From Variovorax sp. Root318D1 (GTDB taxonomy: Bacteria; Pseudomonadota; Gammaproteobacteria; Burkholderiales; Burkholderiaceae_C): DNA of 64,000 bases. The translations under genes and the position numbers were made by a program. A model generated the notes under the pieces. The model ran no database searches, was not told the DNA's origin, and saw only the letters and a list, made by a program, of their open reading frames with translations. The stretch covers positions 127,471-191,470 of the forward strand of contig NZ_LMCQ01000023.1 of assembly GCF_001424835.1 (NCBI RefSeq). Reading direction: 5' to 3'. Shown one piece after another: positions 16,444-26,524 of the stretch; the first letter of the stretch is position 1; every line of letters starts with the position of its first letter.

Positions 16444-19400
16444 ATGTTTGTTCACCTGCGCCTGCACACCGAGTTTTCCGTCGTCGACGGCACCAACCGA
16501 ATCGACGAAGTGGTCAAGGCGGCCGCTGCCGACAAGCAGCCCGCACTCGCCATCACCGACCTGAACAACCTGTTCGGCGCGGTCAAGTTCTACAAAGAGG
16601 GGCGAGGCAAGGGCGTCAAGCCGGTCATCGGCGCCGAGATTTTCATCGAGGGGCTGGGCAAGGAGCCCGGCGTGCTCACGCGCATCGTGCTGCTGGTGCA
16701 GAACATGGAAGGCTACCTGCACCTGTCGGAACTGCTGGCACGGGCCTGGACGCAGAACGTGGGCCGCGGCCAGTCGCAGGCGGCCTGCAAGCTCGAATGG
16801 CTCGCGGAACTGCAGGGCGGGCTGATTGCGCTCTCAGGTGCGCAGGCCGGCCCGCTGGGCGCGCCGCTGCTGCAGGGGCAGGAGGAGCGCGCCGCCGAAC
16901 TGGCGCTCCAGCTGGCAGGCATGTTCCCGCATCGCTTCTACATCGAGCTGCAGCGCGCGGGCCGCCCCGAAGACGAGCCGCATGTGATTGCCGCCGTGAA
17001 GCTCGCGGCCCGGCTGCGCCTGCCGGTGGTCGCCACGCATCCGGTGCAGTTTGCCGAGCGCCAGGACTATGAGGCGCACGAGGCGCGCGTCTGCATCTCG
17101 GAAGGCGAAATCCTCGGCAACCCGCGCCGCGTGCGCAAGTTCACCGAAGAACAGTATTTCAAGTCGAGCGCCGAGATGGAAGCGCTCTTTGCCGACGTGC
17201 CGAGCGCGCTGGCCAACACGATCGAGATTGCCAAGCGCTGCAACCTGACGCTGGTGCTCGGCAAGCCGCAGCTGCCCGACTTCCCGACGCCTTTCGTCAG
17301 CGAAGGCGTTCGCATGCCGATCGACGAGTTTTTCCGCCAGGAGTCGTTTGCGGGCCTTGAAGAGCGGCTGGTGCACCTCTATCCTGACGCAACGCAGCGC
17401 GAGGCCCAACGCGAGCGCTACGTGGCGCGCCTCGAGTTCGAGATCAACACGATCCTGAACATGGGCTTCCCCGGCTACTTCCTGATCGTGGGCGACTTCA
17501 TCAAGTGGGCCAAGAACAACGGCTGTCCGGTGGGCCCGGGCCGGGGCTCGGGTGCGGGCTCGCTGGTGGCCTATGCGCTGAAGATCACCGACCTCGATCC
17601 GCTCGAATACAAGCTGCTGTTCGAACGTTTCCTGAATCCCGAGCGCGTCTCGATGCCCGACTTCGACATCGACTTTTGCCAGGGCAACCGCGACCGCGTG
17701 ATCGACTATGTGAAGGACAAGTACGGCCGCGACGCGGTGAGCCAGATCGCCACCTTCGGAACCATGGCCGCGCGCGCCGCCATCCGCGACGTGGGCCGCG
17801 TGCTGGACATGAGCTACATGTTCTGCGATGGCATCAGCAAGCTGATTCCCAACAAGCCGGGCCAGCCCGTCACGATCCAGTACCCGCCGAATCCGAAGGT
17901 CGAAGGCGACAAGAACAACTACGCCATCGAGATGGAGCCGCAGCTTGCGGCCCGCATTGAGAAGGAAGAAGAAGTGCGCATGCTGGTCGAGCTGGCGCAA
18001 AAGCTCGAAGGCATGACGCGCAACATCGGCATGCATGCGGGCGGCGTGCTGATTGCGCCCGGCAAGCTCACCGATTTTTGTCCGCTCTACCAGCAGCCCG
18101 GCAGCGACTCGGCCGTGAGCCAGTACGACAAGGACGACGTGGAGGCCATCGGCCTCGTGAAGTTCGACTTTCTGGGCCTCGCCACGCTCACCATCCTCGA
18201 GATTGCGAAAGAGTTCATCGTCAAGCGCCACAAGGGCCAGGAGAACTTCGCGTACGAGAACATCAAGCTGGACGATCGCGAGACCTACAAGCTGTTTTCC
18301 GAGGGCAAGACGGAGGCGGTGTTCCAGTTTGAAAGCCGCGGCATGCAGGGCATGCTGAAGGACGCACGGCCCACGCGCCTGGAAGACCTGATTGCGCTCA
18401 ACGCGCTGTACCGTCCGGGCCCGATGGACCTGATCCCGAGCTTCGTGGCGCGCAAGCACGGCCGCGAAGAGGTGGAGTATCCGCACCCGGCCGTGGCCGA
18501 GATGCTGTCGGAGACCTACGGGATCATGGTCTACCAGGAGCAGGTGATGCAGACCGCGCAGATCCTGGGCGGCTACTCGCTCGGCGGCGCCGACCTGCTG
18601 CGCCGCGCAATGGGCAAGAAGAAGCTCGAGGAGATGGCCGAGCACCGCGAGAAATTCCGCGCGGGTGCACTCTCGACACACGGCATTCCCCAGGACAAGG
18701 CCGACGAGATCTTCGACTTGATGGAGAAGTTCGCGGGCTACGGCTTCAACAAGTCGCACGCCGCCGCGTACTCGCTGCTGGCGTACCACACGGGTTGGCT
18801 CAAGGTCCATTACACGGCCGAGTTCTTCTGCGCCAACATGACCGTGGAAATGGACGACACCGACAAGCTCAAGGTGTTGTTCGAAGACGCGCAGAAAAAC
18901 TTCGGCATCACCTTCGAGCCGCCGGACGTGAACCGCGGCAACTACCGCTTCGAGCCCGTCACGGACAAGGTGATTCGCTACGGCCTGGGCGCCGTCAAGG
19001 GCACGGGCCAGCTGGCGGTCGAGGCCATCGTGCGGGCGCGCGAAGAAGGCGGGCCGTTCAAGAGCCTGTTCGATTTTTGCGTGCGCATCGATCGCCAGCG
19101 CATCAACAAGCGCACGGTCGAGGCGCTCATCAAGGCCGGCGCCTTCGACGCGATCCAGCAGAACCGCGCGTCGCTCATTGCATCGGTCGACCGCGCCTTC
19201 GAGTTCTCGTCGGCCACCGAGGCCAATGCCGCGCAGGTCGACATCTTCGGCGATAGCGAGCACGGCTCGGCGACGCAGGAGCCCGAGCTGGTCGATGCGA
19301 CGCCCTGGGGCGTGAAGGAGCGGCTCACCTACGAGAAAACGGCCGTGGGCTTCTATCTCTCGGGCCATCTGTTCGACGAGATCTCGCACGAGGTGCGGCG

Positions 19401-19962
19401 CTTCTGCAAGCGCGAGATCGGCGACCTGATGGACACCCGCGAGCAGCAGGTAATTGCGGGCATCGTGAGCGACTTCCGCGTGATCAACGGCCAGCGCGGC
19501 CGGCTGGCGATCTTCAAGCTCGACGACAAGTCGGACTCGATCGACGCCACCGCCGACGAGGCGCTGATCAACGCGAATCGCAACACCTTGAAGGACGACG
19601 AACTGGTGATCGTGAGCGGCCGGCTGCAGCCGGGGCGCGGCGGATTCGAGGCGCGCTTTCAGGTGCAGCAGGTGTGGGACCTGGCCACGGCGCGATGCCG
19701 CTTCGGCAAGTTCCTGCGGGTAGCCGTGAACGGCAAGGCGCCCGACATCGCCCGCCTGGTGAAAGACTTTCCTCCGCGCACCGAGCAAAGCGAGCACGGC
19801 GATCTGGTGCAGGGGCTACCGGTGCGTCTCTCGATGGCGCGCGGTGGTGCGCAGGTCGAACTGCAACTTGGCGAGCGCGCCAAGTTCTTCCCGACCGATG
19901 CAGCGCTCGCGAGCTGGACGGCGCAGGCGGAAGCTGGAAAAGCCTCGGTGGTTTACGAATAA
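16444..19962 (+). CDS. dnaE: DNA polymerase III subunit alpha
   Basis: 1172 residues, the usual length of proteobacterial DnaE1. The N-terminal PHP domain starts 'FVHLRLHTEFSVVDGTNRID'. The polymerase palm carries 'GPGRGSGAGSLVAYAL' and the catalytic 'MPDFDIDFCQGNRDRV' near residue 408, then 'YGIMVYQEQVMQTAQ'. The finger region 'YGFNKSHAAAYSLLAYHTGW' and a C-terminal OB-fold are complete, with no frameshift. Replicates the chromosome as part of the holoenzyme. Long open frames on the opposite strand of this gene are composition shadows. Confidence 0.98.
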   Translation: MFVHLRLHTEFSVVDGTNRIDEVVKAAAADKQPALAITDLNNLFGAVKFYKEGRGKGVKPVIGAEIFIEGLGKEPGVLTRIVLLVQNMEGYLHLSELLARAWTQNVGRGQSQAACKLEWLAELQGGLIALSGAQAGPLGAPLLQGQEERAAELALQLAGMFPHRFYIELQRAGRPEDEPHVIAAVKLAARLRLPVVATHPVQFAERQDYEAHEARVCISEGEILGNPRRVRKFTEEQYFKSSAEMEALFADVPSALANTIEIAKRCNLTLVLGKPQLPDFPTPFVSEGVRMPIDEFFRQESFAGLEERLVHLYPDATQREAQRERYVARLEFEINTILNMGFPGYFLIVGDFIKWAKNNGCPVGPGRGSGAGSLVAYALKITDLDPLEYKLLFERFLNPERVSMPDFDIDFCQGNRDRVIDYVKDKYGRDAVSQIATFGTMAARAAIRDVGRVLDMSYMFCDGISKLIPNKPGQPVTIQYPPNPKVEGDKNNYAIEMEPQLAARIEKEEEVRMLVELAQKLEGMTRNIGMHAGGVLIAPGKLTDFCPLYQQPGSDSAVSQYDKDDVEAIGLVKFDFLGLATLTILEIAKEFIVKRHKGQENFAYENIKLDDRETYKLFSEGKTEAVFQFESRGMQGMLKDARPTRLEDLIALNALYRPGPMDLIPSFVARKHGREEVEYPHPAVAEMLSETYGIMVYQEQVMQTAQILGGYSLGGADLLRRAMGKKKLEEMAEHREKFRAGALSTHGIPQDKADEIFDLMEKFAGYGFNKSHAAAYSLLAYHTGWLKVHYTAEFFCANMTVEMDDTDKLKVLFEDAQKNFGITFEPPDVNRGNYRFEPVTDKVIRYGLGAVKGTGQLAVEAIVRAREEGGPFKSLFDFCVRIDRQRINKRTVEALIKAGAFDAIQQNRASLIASVDRAFEFSSATEANAAQVDIFGDSEHGSATQEPELVDATPWGVKERLTYEKTAVGFYLSGHLFDEISHEVRRFCKREIGDLMDTREQQVIAGIVSDFRVINGQRGRLAIFKLDDKSDSIDATADEALINANRNTLKDDELVIVSGRLQPGRGGFEARFQVQQVWDLATARCRFGKFLRVAVNGKAPDIARLVKDFPPRTEQSEHGDLVQGLPVRLSMARGGAQVELQLGERAKFFPTDAALASWTAQAEAGKASVVYE

Positions 19963-20023
19963 AGAGGCAAGCAAGGCGCGCGGTTGCGTAGCACCCGCGC
20001 GCGCTCGCAGGCCGAACTCGACC

Positions 20024-23000
20024 TCAAGCGGCTGTGCCTGGTGCGCTGGTCGCAGTGGCGGCGGCAAGTTCGCCCGCCTTGTCTCCCTTCTTGCGCAGAG
20101 CCAGTTCGATTTGTTCGAGCACGGCCTCCGGCGCATGCAGCCAATCCTTGGCGAGCACCTGCACCACCTGCCAGCCGAACGCATCGAGCACGCGCGGACG
20201 CGAGACGTAGCGTTCGAGCACGTTGCGGTTCTCGTAATGCGTGGCGGTGTCCACGAGGATGCCCAGTGCATAGTGGCCGGCCTCGGGCGCGCGTAGCGCA
20301 AGGTCGCAGCGGAAGCGCGACTGGCCCACCTGTTCATCGATTTCGTGGCCACGCGCACGCAGCGCGGCCGCGAGCTGCGCTGTCACCTCGTCGGCACGCG
20401 CATGCTGGGCGCTGCTGGCCCGCGTGAGTGGGTTCATGCCCTCGAGCACGCGCCGCGCGGTGGCCGAGTCGCCGCGCGACAGGCACTCCGCATAGCGCAG
20501 GAACTGCTTGAGGGCCGCGGCGCCTTCGTTGTGATCGTTGGTGATCGCCTCGTGGCGAATGGTCGAGACCACCGCCATGTGATGCCGTGCGCGGCTGAAG
20601 ATCACGTTCAGCCGCTTCTCGCCGCCGCGCTGGTTGATCGGGCCGAAATTCATCAGCATGCGGCCGTCGGGGTTCGGGCCGTAGCAGATGCTGAGAATGA
20701 TGATGTCGCGCTCGTCGCCCTGCACGTTCTCCAGGTTCTTGATGAAGAGACCGCAGAACTGGTCGTCTTCCTCGCGCACGTACTCGGCCTCGAGCCGCGC
20801 GGCGAAGTCGCTGTCGGTGGCCCCCAGCGCATCGAGCTCGGCCTCGATTTCGGTCTGCTGCGCTTCCGAGAACGCGACGATGCCGAGGCTGCGCCCGGTC
20901 TCGCGCTTGAGTAGTTCGCGCACCAGTTGTGCAATGTGGCGTGCCTCGCCGTCATTGATGCGGTTTTCGTAGACCGCATCGTTCACGCGGTGGAAGCTGA
21001 TGGCGCGCGAGAGCAGGGCATCGACCTGCGCCGCCACCGATTCGTCAGTCGGGTTGCGCGACTGCACGAGGATCTCGTCGCGCGCGGCCGCGGGCAGGCT
21101 GCGGTCCGGAATGGTGAACAGGTTGCCCGCGTAGAAGGCTGCGTTCGAAAAACCGATGAGCGACTCGTAGCGGCTGCGATAGTGCCAGGCGAGCAGGGTG
21201 GCCGGCAGGTTGCGCGCGCCCTGGTTCAAGAGGCTGTCGGCATCGAGCACCACGGCGATGCGGTCGCCCTCGTCTTCCACCGACACCGTGTCGTCCTCCG
21301 GATCGCGGCCTGAGGAGAAGAAGCTCGTCGGCGGGAGCTGCATCTCGTCGCCCACCACGATGATCTGCGGCGCGCGGTAGAGCGCGGGCACGGCTTCTTC
21401 CACCGGAATCTGGCTCGCCTCGTCGAAGATCACCACGTCGAACAGATCGGCGGCGAGTGGCAGCGTGTCCGACACCGAGAGCGGGCTCATGAGCCAGATC
21501 GGTTTCATGTCGCGCACCACCTGCCCGGTGTCGCCGGAGGCGAGTTCCCGAATGGCCTTGTAGCGCATGGTCTTGCCGAACTCGTGTTCGAGTTCGCGCC
21601 GGCCCGCGCTGTAGCTTTTCTTGAAGAGCTTGCCGCCGGTGTCGAGCTGGCTTGCGGGCAGGGCGCTCTTCTGCACATGGTCGCGAAAGCGCTGGCGCAC
21701 CGCGGCGGCAAGGGTGCGGGCGTTGCGGTCGAGCAGCTTGCGTTCCCCCTCGCCCAGGCGCTGCGCATGGCGCGCGAGCGCGGCACTGTCGAAACGCGGC
21801 AGCCAGCGCTCGGTGCGGTAGACCCGCTCCAGCCCTTCGTGCGCCACGGCGTATTCGACCGCGTCGGGCGCGAGCGGCAGCGTGCGCAGCGCCCTGGCCA
21901 CCGCCGGATCGGCATCGGCCAGTTCCTGCAAGTGGGGCAGCACCGTCGGCAGGGTGTCGGCCTGCTCGCGCATCGTGCGGGCCAGCGCTTCGAGCGACGC
22001 CAGCGGCTGGGCGGCAGGGTCGGCCAACAGGTCGAGCCACAGGGCATCGAGCGCGTCCGTGCGCTGGCCGAGGGCGGCCAGCCGTTCGACGTTGCGGCTC
22101 GCGCCGGGTTCGGTGCGCAGGTGTGCATGGAAGGCTGCACGCACGCCGTTGCCGGTGCCATCGCCGCGGCGCAGGGTGTCGAGCTGCTGCACGAATTCGT
22201 CAGGGTCGGTGCACCCGTAGGTGGCTTCGATCTGCGCCGCCTGCTTGCCGACGGCCGAGCGGGCCGTGTGCTCGGCCAGCAGTTCCTCGAGCACCTGGCT
22301 GGGCAGCGGGCGGACTGCGTGCTTGGCGAACTCATAGCGGCGCTTGAGCTCGCCCGACAGCCGCCACCACGAGGGCTGGAGCCAGCGCAGCAAGGAGCCC
22401 TGTTGCGCCTTGGCCTGTGCGAGGCCGGCTTCGGTGTCGCCCGGCGAGAACTTGTCGCGCCAGTGGATCGTGCGCTCGAGGGCTTCCTTGAGCACCTGCT
22501 GCAACGCACGGCGCTGCGTCATCGCCTCGCCGAAAGCGAGGCTGGTGGGGTGTGCGGTGTCGAGCAGTGAGAGATGCCCGCGCGCGGCGAGCGCAGCCAC
22601 GCGGCGTGCGTCGGCCACCACGGCCAGTGCGTCGCCCCAGAGGGCACGGGCGTCGGCGAGCGGCGGCCAGGCTTCGATGAGTGCATCGCGGTGCGGGCCG
22701 ATCTGTTCCGCCGCGCGGTCGCCGAGTTCGACCAGCCGCGCGAGCGGCCGCTCCTGTCGCAGCAGCGCCGGTGCGAGCTGCGCGAAGGCATGCTGCGCAA
22801 GATACGGCACGCCCAGGCTTTCGGTCACGGCGAGGTGCAGGCGGGCGATCAGGTCGGCATGGCGGCGCCAGGCCGCGAAGGTGGGCAGGGCCTCGGCCTG
22901 CAACGGCGTGAGCGCCGGGTCGTGCGGCTTGAGCGCGATCAGCCGCGCCATCAGCGTACGCACCGTCACGGCCAGGTGTTCGGGTGCTTCGCGCATCGCG

Positions 23001-25255
23001 GCGTCGAACCGCTCCAGCGCCTTCAGGTCGGCGTCCATGGTGTCGACGAGCTGCGTGCGCTCGCGGGTCTCGGCCTCCAGTTCCTCGGGCGACGCGAGCC
23101 AGTGCTCGTAGGTCTTCTTGAGGTTCTGCACGAAGGCCTTCTTGTCGCCCTGCGAGTCATGAATCATGCAGCAGAGTTCGTCCAGCCCCTGCTGCCGCAG
23201 CCGGTGGAACACCACGTCGATGGCGGCGCGCTTCTCGCAGACGAAGAGCACGCGCTGGCCGCGGCCCACGTAGTCGGCGATGAGGTTGGTGATGGTCTGC
23301 GACTTCCCCGTGCCGGGTGGCCCCTGGATGATGTAGCTGGTGCCGGTGCGCGCCAGCGCCACGGCGGCGGTCTGCGTGGCGTCGGCCTGCACCACGGGCC
23401 ACTGGTCGGCCAGCGGCAGCGCGGCCGGCGGTTCGGCATCGACCTGGCGCGGCTGCAGTGAGAACACGCGGTCGAAGGCCTCGCTCGCGATTTCGGTTTC
23501 GCTCAGGGCCGAGTAGTCGCGCACCAGGGACATCTTGCGATGGTTGAAATTGCCGAGCGTCACCGAGGTGAGGTCGACGTCCCACTGGTAGGGGTTGCCG
23601 GTGCTTTCGCGCAGCGTGAAAGTCTCGCGCTCGGTCTGGGCTGCGGTGGAGGCCATCTGCGGTGCGCGCGGCCCGGGCCGGGCGCCGACCGCATCGCGCA
23701 ACGGCAGCGGGACCGGCCGCACCTTCGCGTGAAAGAGCTGAAGGCCGAGCGGGCGGAAGTCGTCGCGCGCGTAGCTGAAGTCCTGCGCCGCGACGGGTTG
23801 CGCACCGGGGTTGCGCACACGGGCACGGCGCTTGAACTGTTCGAGCCGCTGGCGGGCACGCTGATGAATCAGTTCGATTTCGGGCTGCTTCACGAGCCGC
23901 AGCTGCACGCCGGGCTCGCTGGCCGCGATCTGTGCGGCGAGCTGGGCATGGAACTGCTCGATGGTGGTTTCGCGCAGATCCACCGTCTCGGGCAGCACGA
24001 TGCCGTAGAGCTGGCGCAGGTGGTGCCGCAGCGTCGGGTTGACCTGGGCTTCGCTCGAGGCGGCTTCAAGCAGGTACTGGTCTTTCACGCCCTTCTTGCG
24101 CGTGAGTTCGACCGACAGCATCAGGAGCGGCGACGCGATGCGCTCGGCCCGCTCGGTCTCTCCTTCTTTCAGGTTGTGCCAGCGCAGGAAGGCGATCACC
24201 AGCGACAGCTGCGAGAAGCCGTACTCGGAGCGGTCGCGTCGCGCCTCCTGCAGGATGCGGTCGAGCGCGCCCGGCAGGTAGGGCTGGTCTTCGAAGCGCA
24301 GCCAGCGCGCGAGCGGCACGGGGTCGCAGGTGGCGATGTCGCTCGCAAAGCGGCCGTCCCACACGCAGAGCTGGTCGACGCGGATGTTCTTGATGTCGAC
24401 CACCAGCGGCACGCTCGCCACCGTGAGGTTCACGTGCGTCTGGCTGGGTTTGAAATGCAGCAGGCGGTTGCGTCGCGAGAGGTCGAAGAGGCGGTCGCGC
24501 AGGTGCAGGCGGATTGCTTGGCGGCGCTGGCCCGCGCCGTCCCTGGCGGGCGCGATGCGGTCGAGGCCGAGGTCCAGGGGCTGGTCACGGTAGGTTTCGA
24601 GCCGGCGAATCACCGAGGGCAGGTCGCGCGCGCGTTCGTGGCGGTCGAGCGCGGTCATCTCGCCGATCACCGCAGCCACCACCGGGTGCAGGCGGCGGTT
24701 GAGTGCGAACAGGTTGCCGCGGCTCGCGACAAAGCGGCTCAGGTCCTCGGTGTCGGTGAAGTCGAGCCCGCACGAGAGGCTGGCGAGCACCTGGCCGAGG
24801 CAGAGGATGTCGGTCAGCGCGTCGTGATGCCCGAAGCGCAACTCCCATGCGGTGTAGCCGGGCAGGTACACGGGGCGCGTCGGCAGGGCGTCGGGCGAGG
24901 CGTCGGCCATGAGCGCAAGGTTTTCGACCGACACGCCTTCGTCGGCATCGAGCGTCACGCGGTGTTCGCCGACCACGCGCAGCACGGAAGCCGCGGGCTG
25001 TTCGAGCGGTGCGATGGCTTCGCGGTTCTGGCGCGGCTCTGCGCCTGTGGGCTGTGCGAGCGCGAGGGCGGGTGCGTCGTCGACACGGTAGGCGAAGGCG
25101 CTGCCGAGCGCAGCGACCTTGCCTTGGTCGTGCAATGCGGACACTTCGCGCAGCAGTGGCAGCGCGAGGCTCAGCACGTCGTCGGTCTGCAGGCCGCCGT
25201 GGGCGTCGGCGGTGTCCAGCAGCTGCAGCAGAGGAGAGACGGCGGGTGTCGTCAT
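20024..25255 (-). CDS. DUF4011 / SF1 helicase / Vsr-REase-like fusion, putative defence protein
   Basis: 1743 residues. The DUF4011 signature 'RLFDLSRRNRLLHFKPSQ' is near residue 250. SF1 helicase motifs follow: Walker A 'IQGPPGTGKSQTITNLIAD' near residue 645, Walker B 'VVIFDEASQIPVEEA' near 1275, then 'IVVGDEMQLPPTSFF' and the C-terminal helicase motif 'LNVIFSRARHHMAVV'. Long coiled helical inserts separate the two halves. The last 120 residues resemble the Vsr/REase_MTES_1575 nuclease: 'FRCDLALRAPEAGHYALGI' then 'GWQVVQVLAKDW'. The usual catalytic 'E-x-D-G' reads 'L-V-D-T', so cleavage activity is doubtful. The gene overlaps the upstream metalloprotease by 4 bases. This domain set has been noted as a predicted defence architecture; a DNA-repair role is the alternative. 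Confidence 0.85.
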   Translation of the reverse strand: MTTPAVSPLLQLLDTADAHGGLQTDDVLSLALPLLREVSALHDQGKVAALGSAFAYRVDDAPALALAQPTGAEPRQNREAIAPLEQPAASVLRVVGEHRVTLDADEGVSVENLALMADASPDALPTRPVYLPGYTAWELRFGHHDALTDILCLGQVLASLSCGLDFTDTEDLSRFVASRGNLFALNRRLHPVVAAVIGEMTALDRHERARDLPSVIRRLETYRDQPLDLGLDRIAPARDGAGQRRQAIRLHLRDRLFDLSRRNRLLHFKPSQTHVNLTVASVPLVVDIKNIRVDQLCVWDGRFASDIATCDPVPLARWLRFEDQPYLPGALDRILQEARRDRSEYGFSQLSLVIAFLRWHNLKEGETERAERIASPLLMLSVELTRKKGVKDQYLLEAASSEAQVNPTLRHHLRQLYGIVLPETVDLRETTIEQFHAQLAAQIAASEPGVQLRLVKQPEIELIHQRARQRLEQFKRRARVRNPGAQPVAAQDFSYARDDFRPLGLQLFHAKVRPVPLPLRDAVGARPGPRAPQMASTAAQTERETFTLRESTGNPYQWDVDLTSVTLGNFNHRKMSLVRDYSALSETEIASEAFDRVFSLQPRQVDAEPPAALPLADQWPVVQADATQTAAVALARTGTSYIIQGPPGTGKSQTITNLIADYVGRGQRVLFVCEKRAAIDVVFHRLRQQGLDELCCMIHDSQGDKKAFVQNLKKTYEHWLASPEELEAETRERTQLVDTMDADLKALERFDAAMREAPEHLAVTVRTLMARLIALKPHDPALTPLQAEALPTFAAWRRHADLIARLHLAVTESLGVPYLAQHAFAQLAPALLRQERPLARLVELGDRAAEQIGPHRDALIEAWPPLADARALWGDALAVVADARRVAALAARGHLSLLDTAHPTSLAFGEAMTQRRALQQVLKEALERTIHWRDKFSPGDTEAGLAQAKAQQGSLLRWLQPSWWRLSGELKRRYEFAKHAVRPLPSQVLEELLAEHTARSAVGKQAAQIEATYGCTDPDEFVQQLDTLRRGDGTGNGVRAAFHAHLRTEPGASRNVERLAALGQRTDALDALWLDLLADPAAQPLASLEALARTMREQADTLPTVLPHLQELADADPAVARALRTLPLAPDAVEYAVAHEGLERVYRTERWLPRFDSAALARHAQRLGEGERKLLDRNARTLAAAVRQRFRDHVQKSALPASQLDTGGKLFKKSYSAGRRELEHEFGKTMRYKAIRELASGDTGQVVRDMKPIWLMSPLSVSDTLPLAADLFDVVIFDEASQIPVEEAVPALYRAPQIIVVGDEMQLPPTSFFSSGRDPEDDTVSVEDEGDRIAVVLDADSLLNQGARNLPATLLAWHYRSRYESLIGFSNAAFYAGNLFTIPDRSLPAAARDEILVQSRNPTDESVAAQVDALLSRAISFHRVNDAVYENRINDGEARHIAQLVRELLKRETGRSLGIVAFSEAQQTEIEAELDALGATDSDFAARLEAEYVREEDDQFCGLFIKNLENVQGDERDIIILSICYGPNPDGRMLMNFGPINQRGGEKRLNVIFSRARHHMAVVSTIRHEAITNDHNEGAAALKQFLRYAECLSRGDSATARRVLEGMNPLTRASSAQHARADEVTAQLAAALRARGHEIDEQVGQSRFRCDLALRAPEAGHYALGILVDTATHYENRNVLERYVSRPRVLDAFGWQVVQVLAKDWLHAPEAVLEQIELALRKKGDKAGELAAATATSAPGTAA

Positions 25256-26472
25256 ACGGATGCGCCCTGAAGATGTTGGGCCGCTGCCTTTTCAAGCAGG
25301 CTGGCGGCATCGCGCTTCACGCGGGTCAGGCTGCGCTTGGGAAAACGAATGTCTTTCACGACGCGCTGTTCGAGCTGGTCGGCGCAGCCCATGGCTTCGG
25401 CCAGACCGAGCGCGGCGGCGAGCGTGATGTCGTCGAGGTCGGGGTCGGCCGCGACGAAATCGACCAGCACGCTGGCCAGGTAGTCGTGCACGCCAGCCGG
25501 CACCGGCGCGGGCGGCGGCATGGTCGCCGAGGGCGGCGCGAAGTTCGGGAAGAAGCGGCGCGCGTGGGCCAGCAGCGATTCGGACTGCAGGAACGGGCGC
25601 TGCAGCAACTGGGCGATGGTCTCGCGCGTCAGTGCATTGGCGCGCTGCTGGCCGAGCAGGTCGAGCGTGGCGATGTCCAGCGGGCCTTCGAGCGCGCCCG
25701 CCAGCCATTCGTCGGCTTCGGGCTGGCGCTCGGTCCACAGGCGCAACGCTCGCGCTCGCACGAACACCTCGGGGTGGCTGGTGCCGCGCGTCTGGAGTTC
25801 GGGCTCGGCGCAGATCTCGTCGGCCTGCCGCAGGTAGCTCGCCGCGTTGACCTGCGCGAGGCCGGTCTGCACCTTGACCAGCGCGGTGACCGCGGGTTCG
25901 AATGCCGCGCAGGCGATGCAGGCACCGCGGTCGGCAAAGGCCTCGGTGTAGAGGCCGTAGCGGCGCGCCGCATGCAGGTGGCTCGCGTCGGCGCGCGAAT
26001 CGGCGGCCGCGGCCTGCAGGATGCGGTCGACCACGTGGTACTTGCCGCCGTCGCGCTCCCACAGCAGGTAGTGCGCGAGTTCATGGCCGAGCACGGCCTG
26101 CAGCTCGGGGCCCTGCAGGCGTTCCAGCAGCGGGCCCGAGAGCACGATGTGCGCCTCGCCAGGCAGGAAGTAGAGCGTGGCGTTCATCGTGCCGTCGCCC
26201 GCCTGGTAAAGCGTGACGCGTGCCGTGATGCCCATGCGCTGCGCGGCCGCGGTGCAATGCGCGTGCAGATCGGGATGGGCATCGGCATCGAGCCGGTACG
26301 AATTGCGCAGCAGGTCGGCGCGCACTGCCGCGGCATGCTCCTCGCGCGCTTCAGCCGAGGCAGCCCAGCGCCAGACCTCGGGCTCGTTCGCTTGCAGATG
26401 GGCGGCAAGTGCTTGCTGGTAGGGGAGCGGGGTCAGGTCTTCGAGGCGAACGGCGGGAGTGGTTTCGACCAT
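25252..26472 (-). CDS. M48-like zinc metalloprotease coupled to the helicase-nuclease
   Basis: 406 residues, no signal peptide or membrane helix, so probably cytoplasmic. The zincin motif 'LGHELAHYLLWERD' is near residue 127; a candidate third ligand is the Glu of 'YTEAFADRGACIAC' near residue 172, the M48-style spacing. About 230 mainly helical residues follow, of unknown role. Its stop overlaps the helicase start (ATGA), showing one translational unit with the protease first. ATG 26472 is chosen over a TTG 18 bases upstream. A cytoplasmic protease coupled to a helicase-nuclease suggests activation by proteolysis or a protease effector, which is inference. Confidence 0.8.
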   Translation of the reverse strand: MVETTPAVRLEDLTPLPYQQALAAHLQANEPEVWRWAASAEAREEHAAAVRADLLRNSYRLDADAHPDLHAHCTAAAQRMGITARVTLYQAGDGTMNATLYFLPGEAHIVLSGPLLERLQGPELQAVLGHELAHYLLWERDGGKYHVVDRILQAAAADSRADASHLHAARRYGLYTEAFADRGACIACAAFEPAVTALVKVQTGLAQVNAASYLRQADEICAEPELQTRGTSHPEVFVRARALRLWTERQPEADEWLAGALEGPLDIATLDLLGQQRANALTRETIAQLLQRPFLQSESLLAHARRFFPNFAPPSATMPPPAPVPAGVHDYLASVLVDFVAADPDLDDITLAAALGLAEAMGCADQLEQRVVKDIRFPKRSLTRVKRDAASLLEKAAAQHLQGASV

Positions 26473-26524
26473 GTCAGGAGCGCCAGGCAATGAGTTGCCG
26501 ACGATCCTAAACGAGCGGCTGTGC

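Noticed and set aside
16834..19797. A 987-codon open frame antisense to dnaE and many other long antisense frames in GC-rich genes
   Set aside because: The sense strand encodes an unmistakable, complete DnaE; such frames arise from GC-rich codon bias and have no family features.
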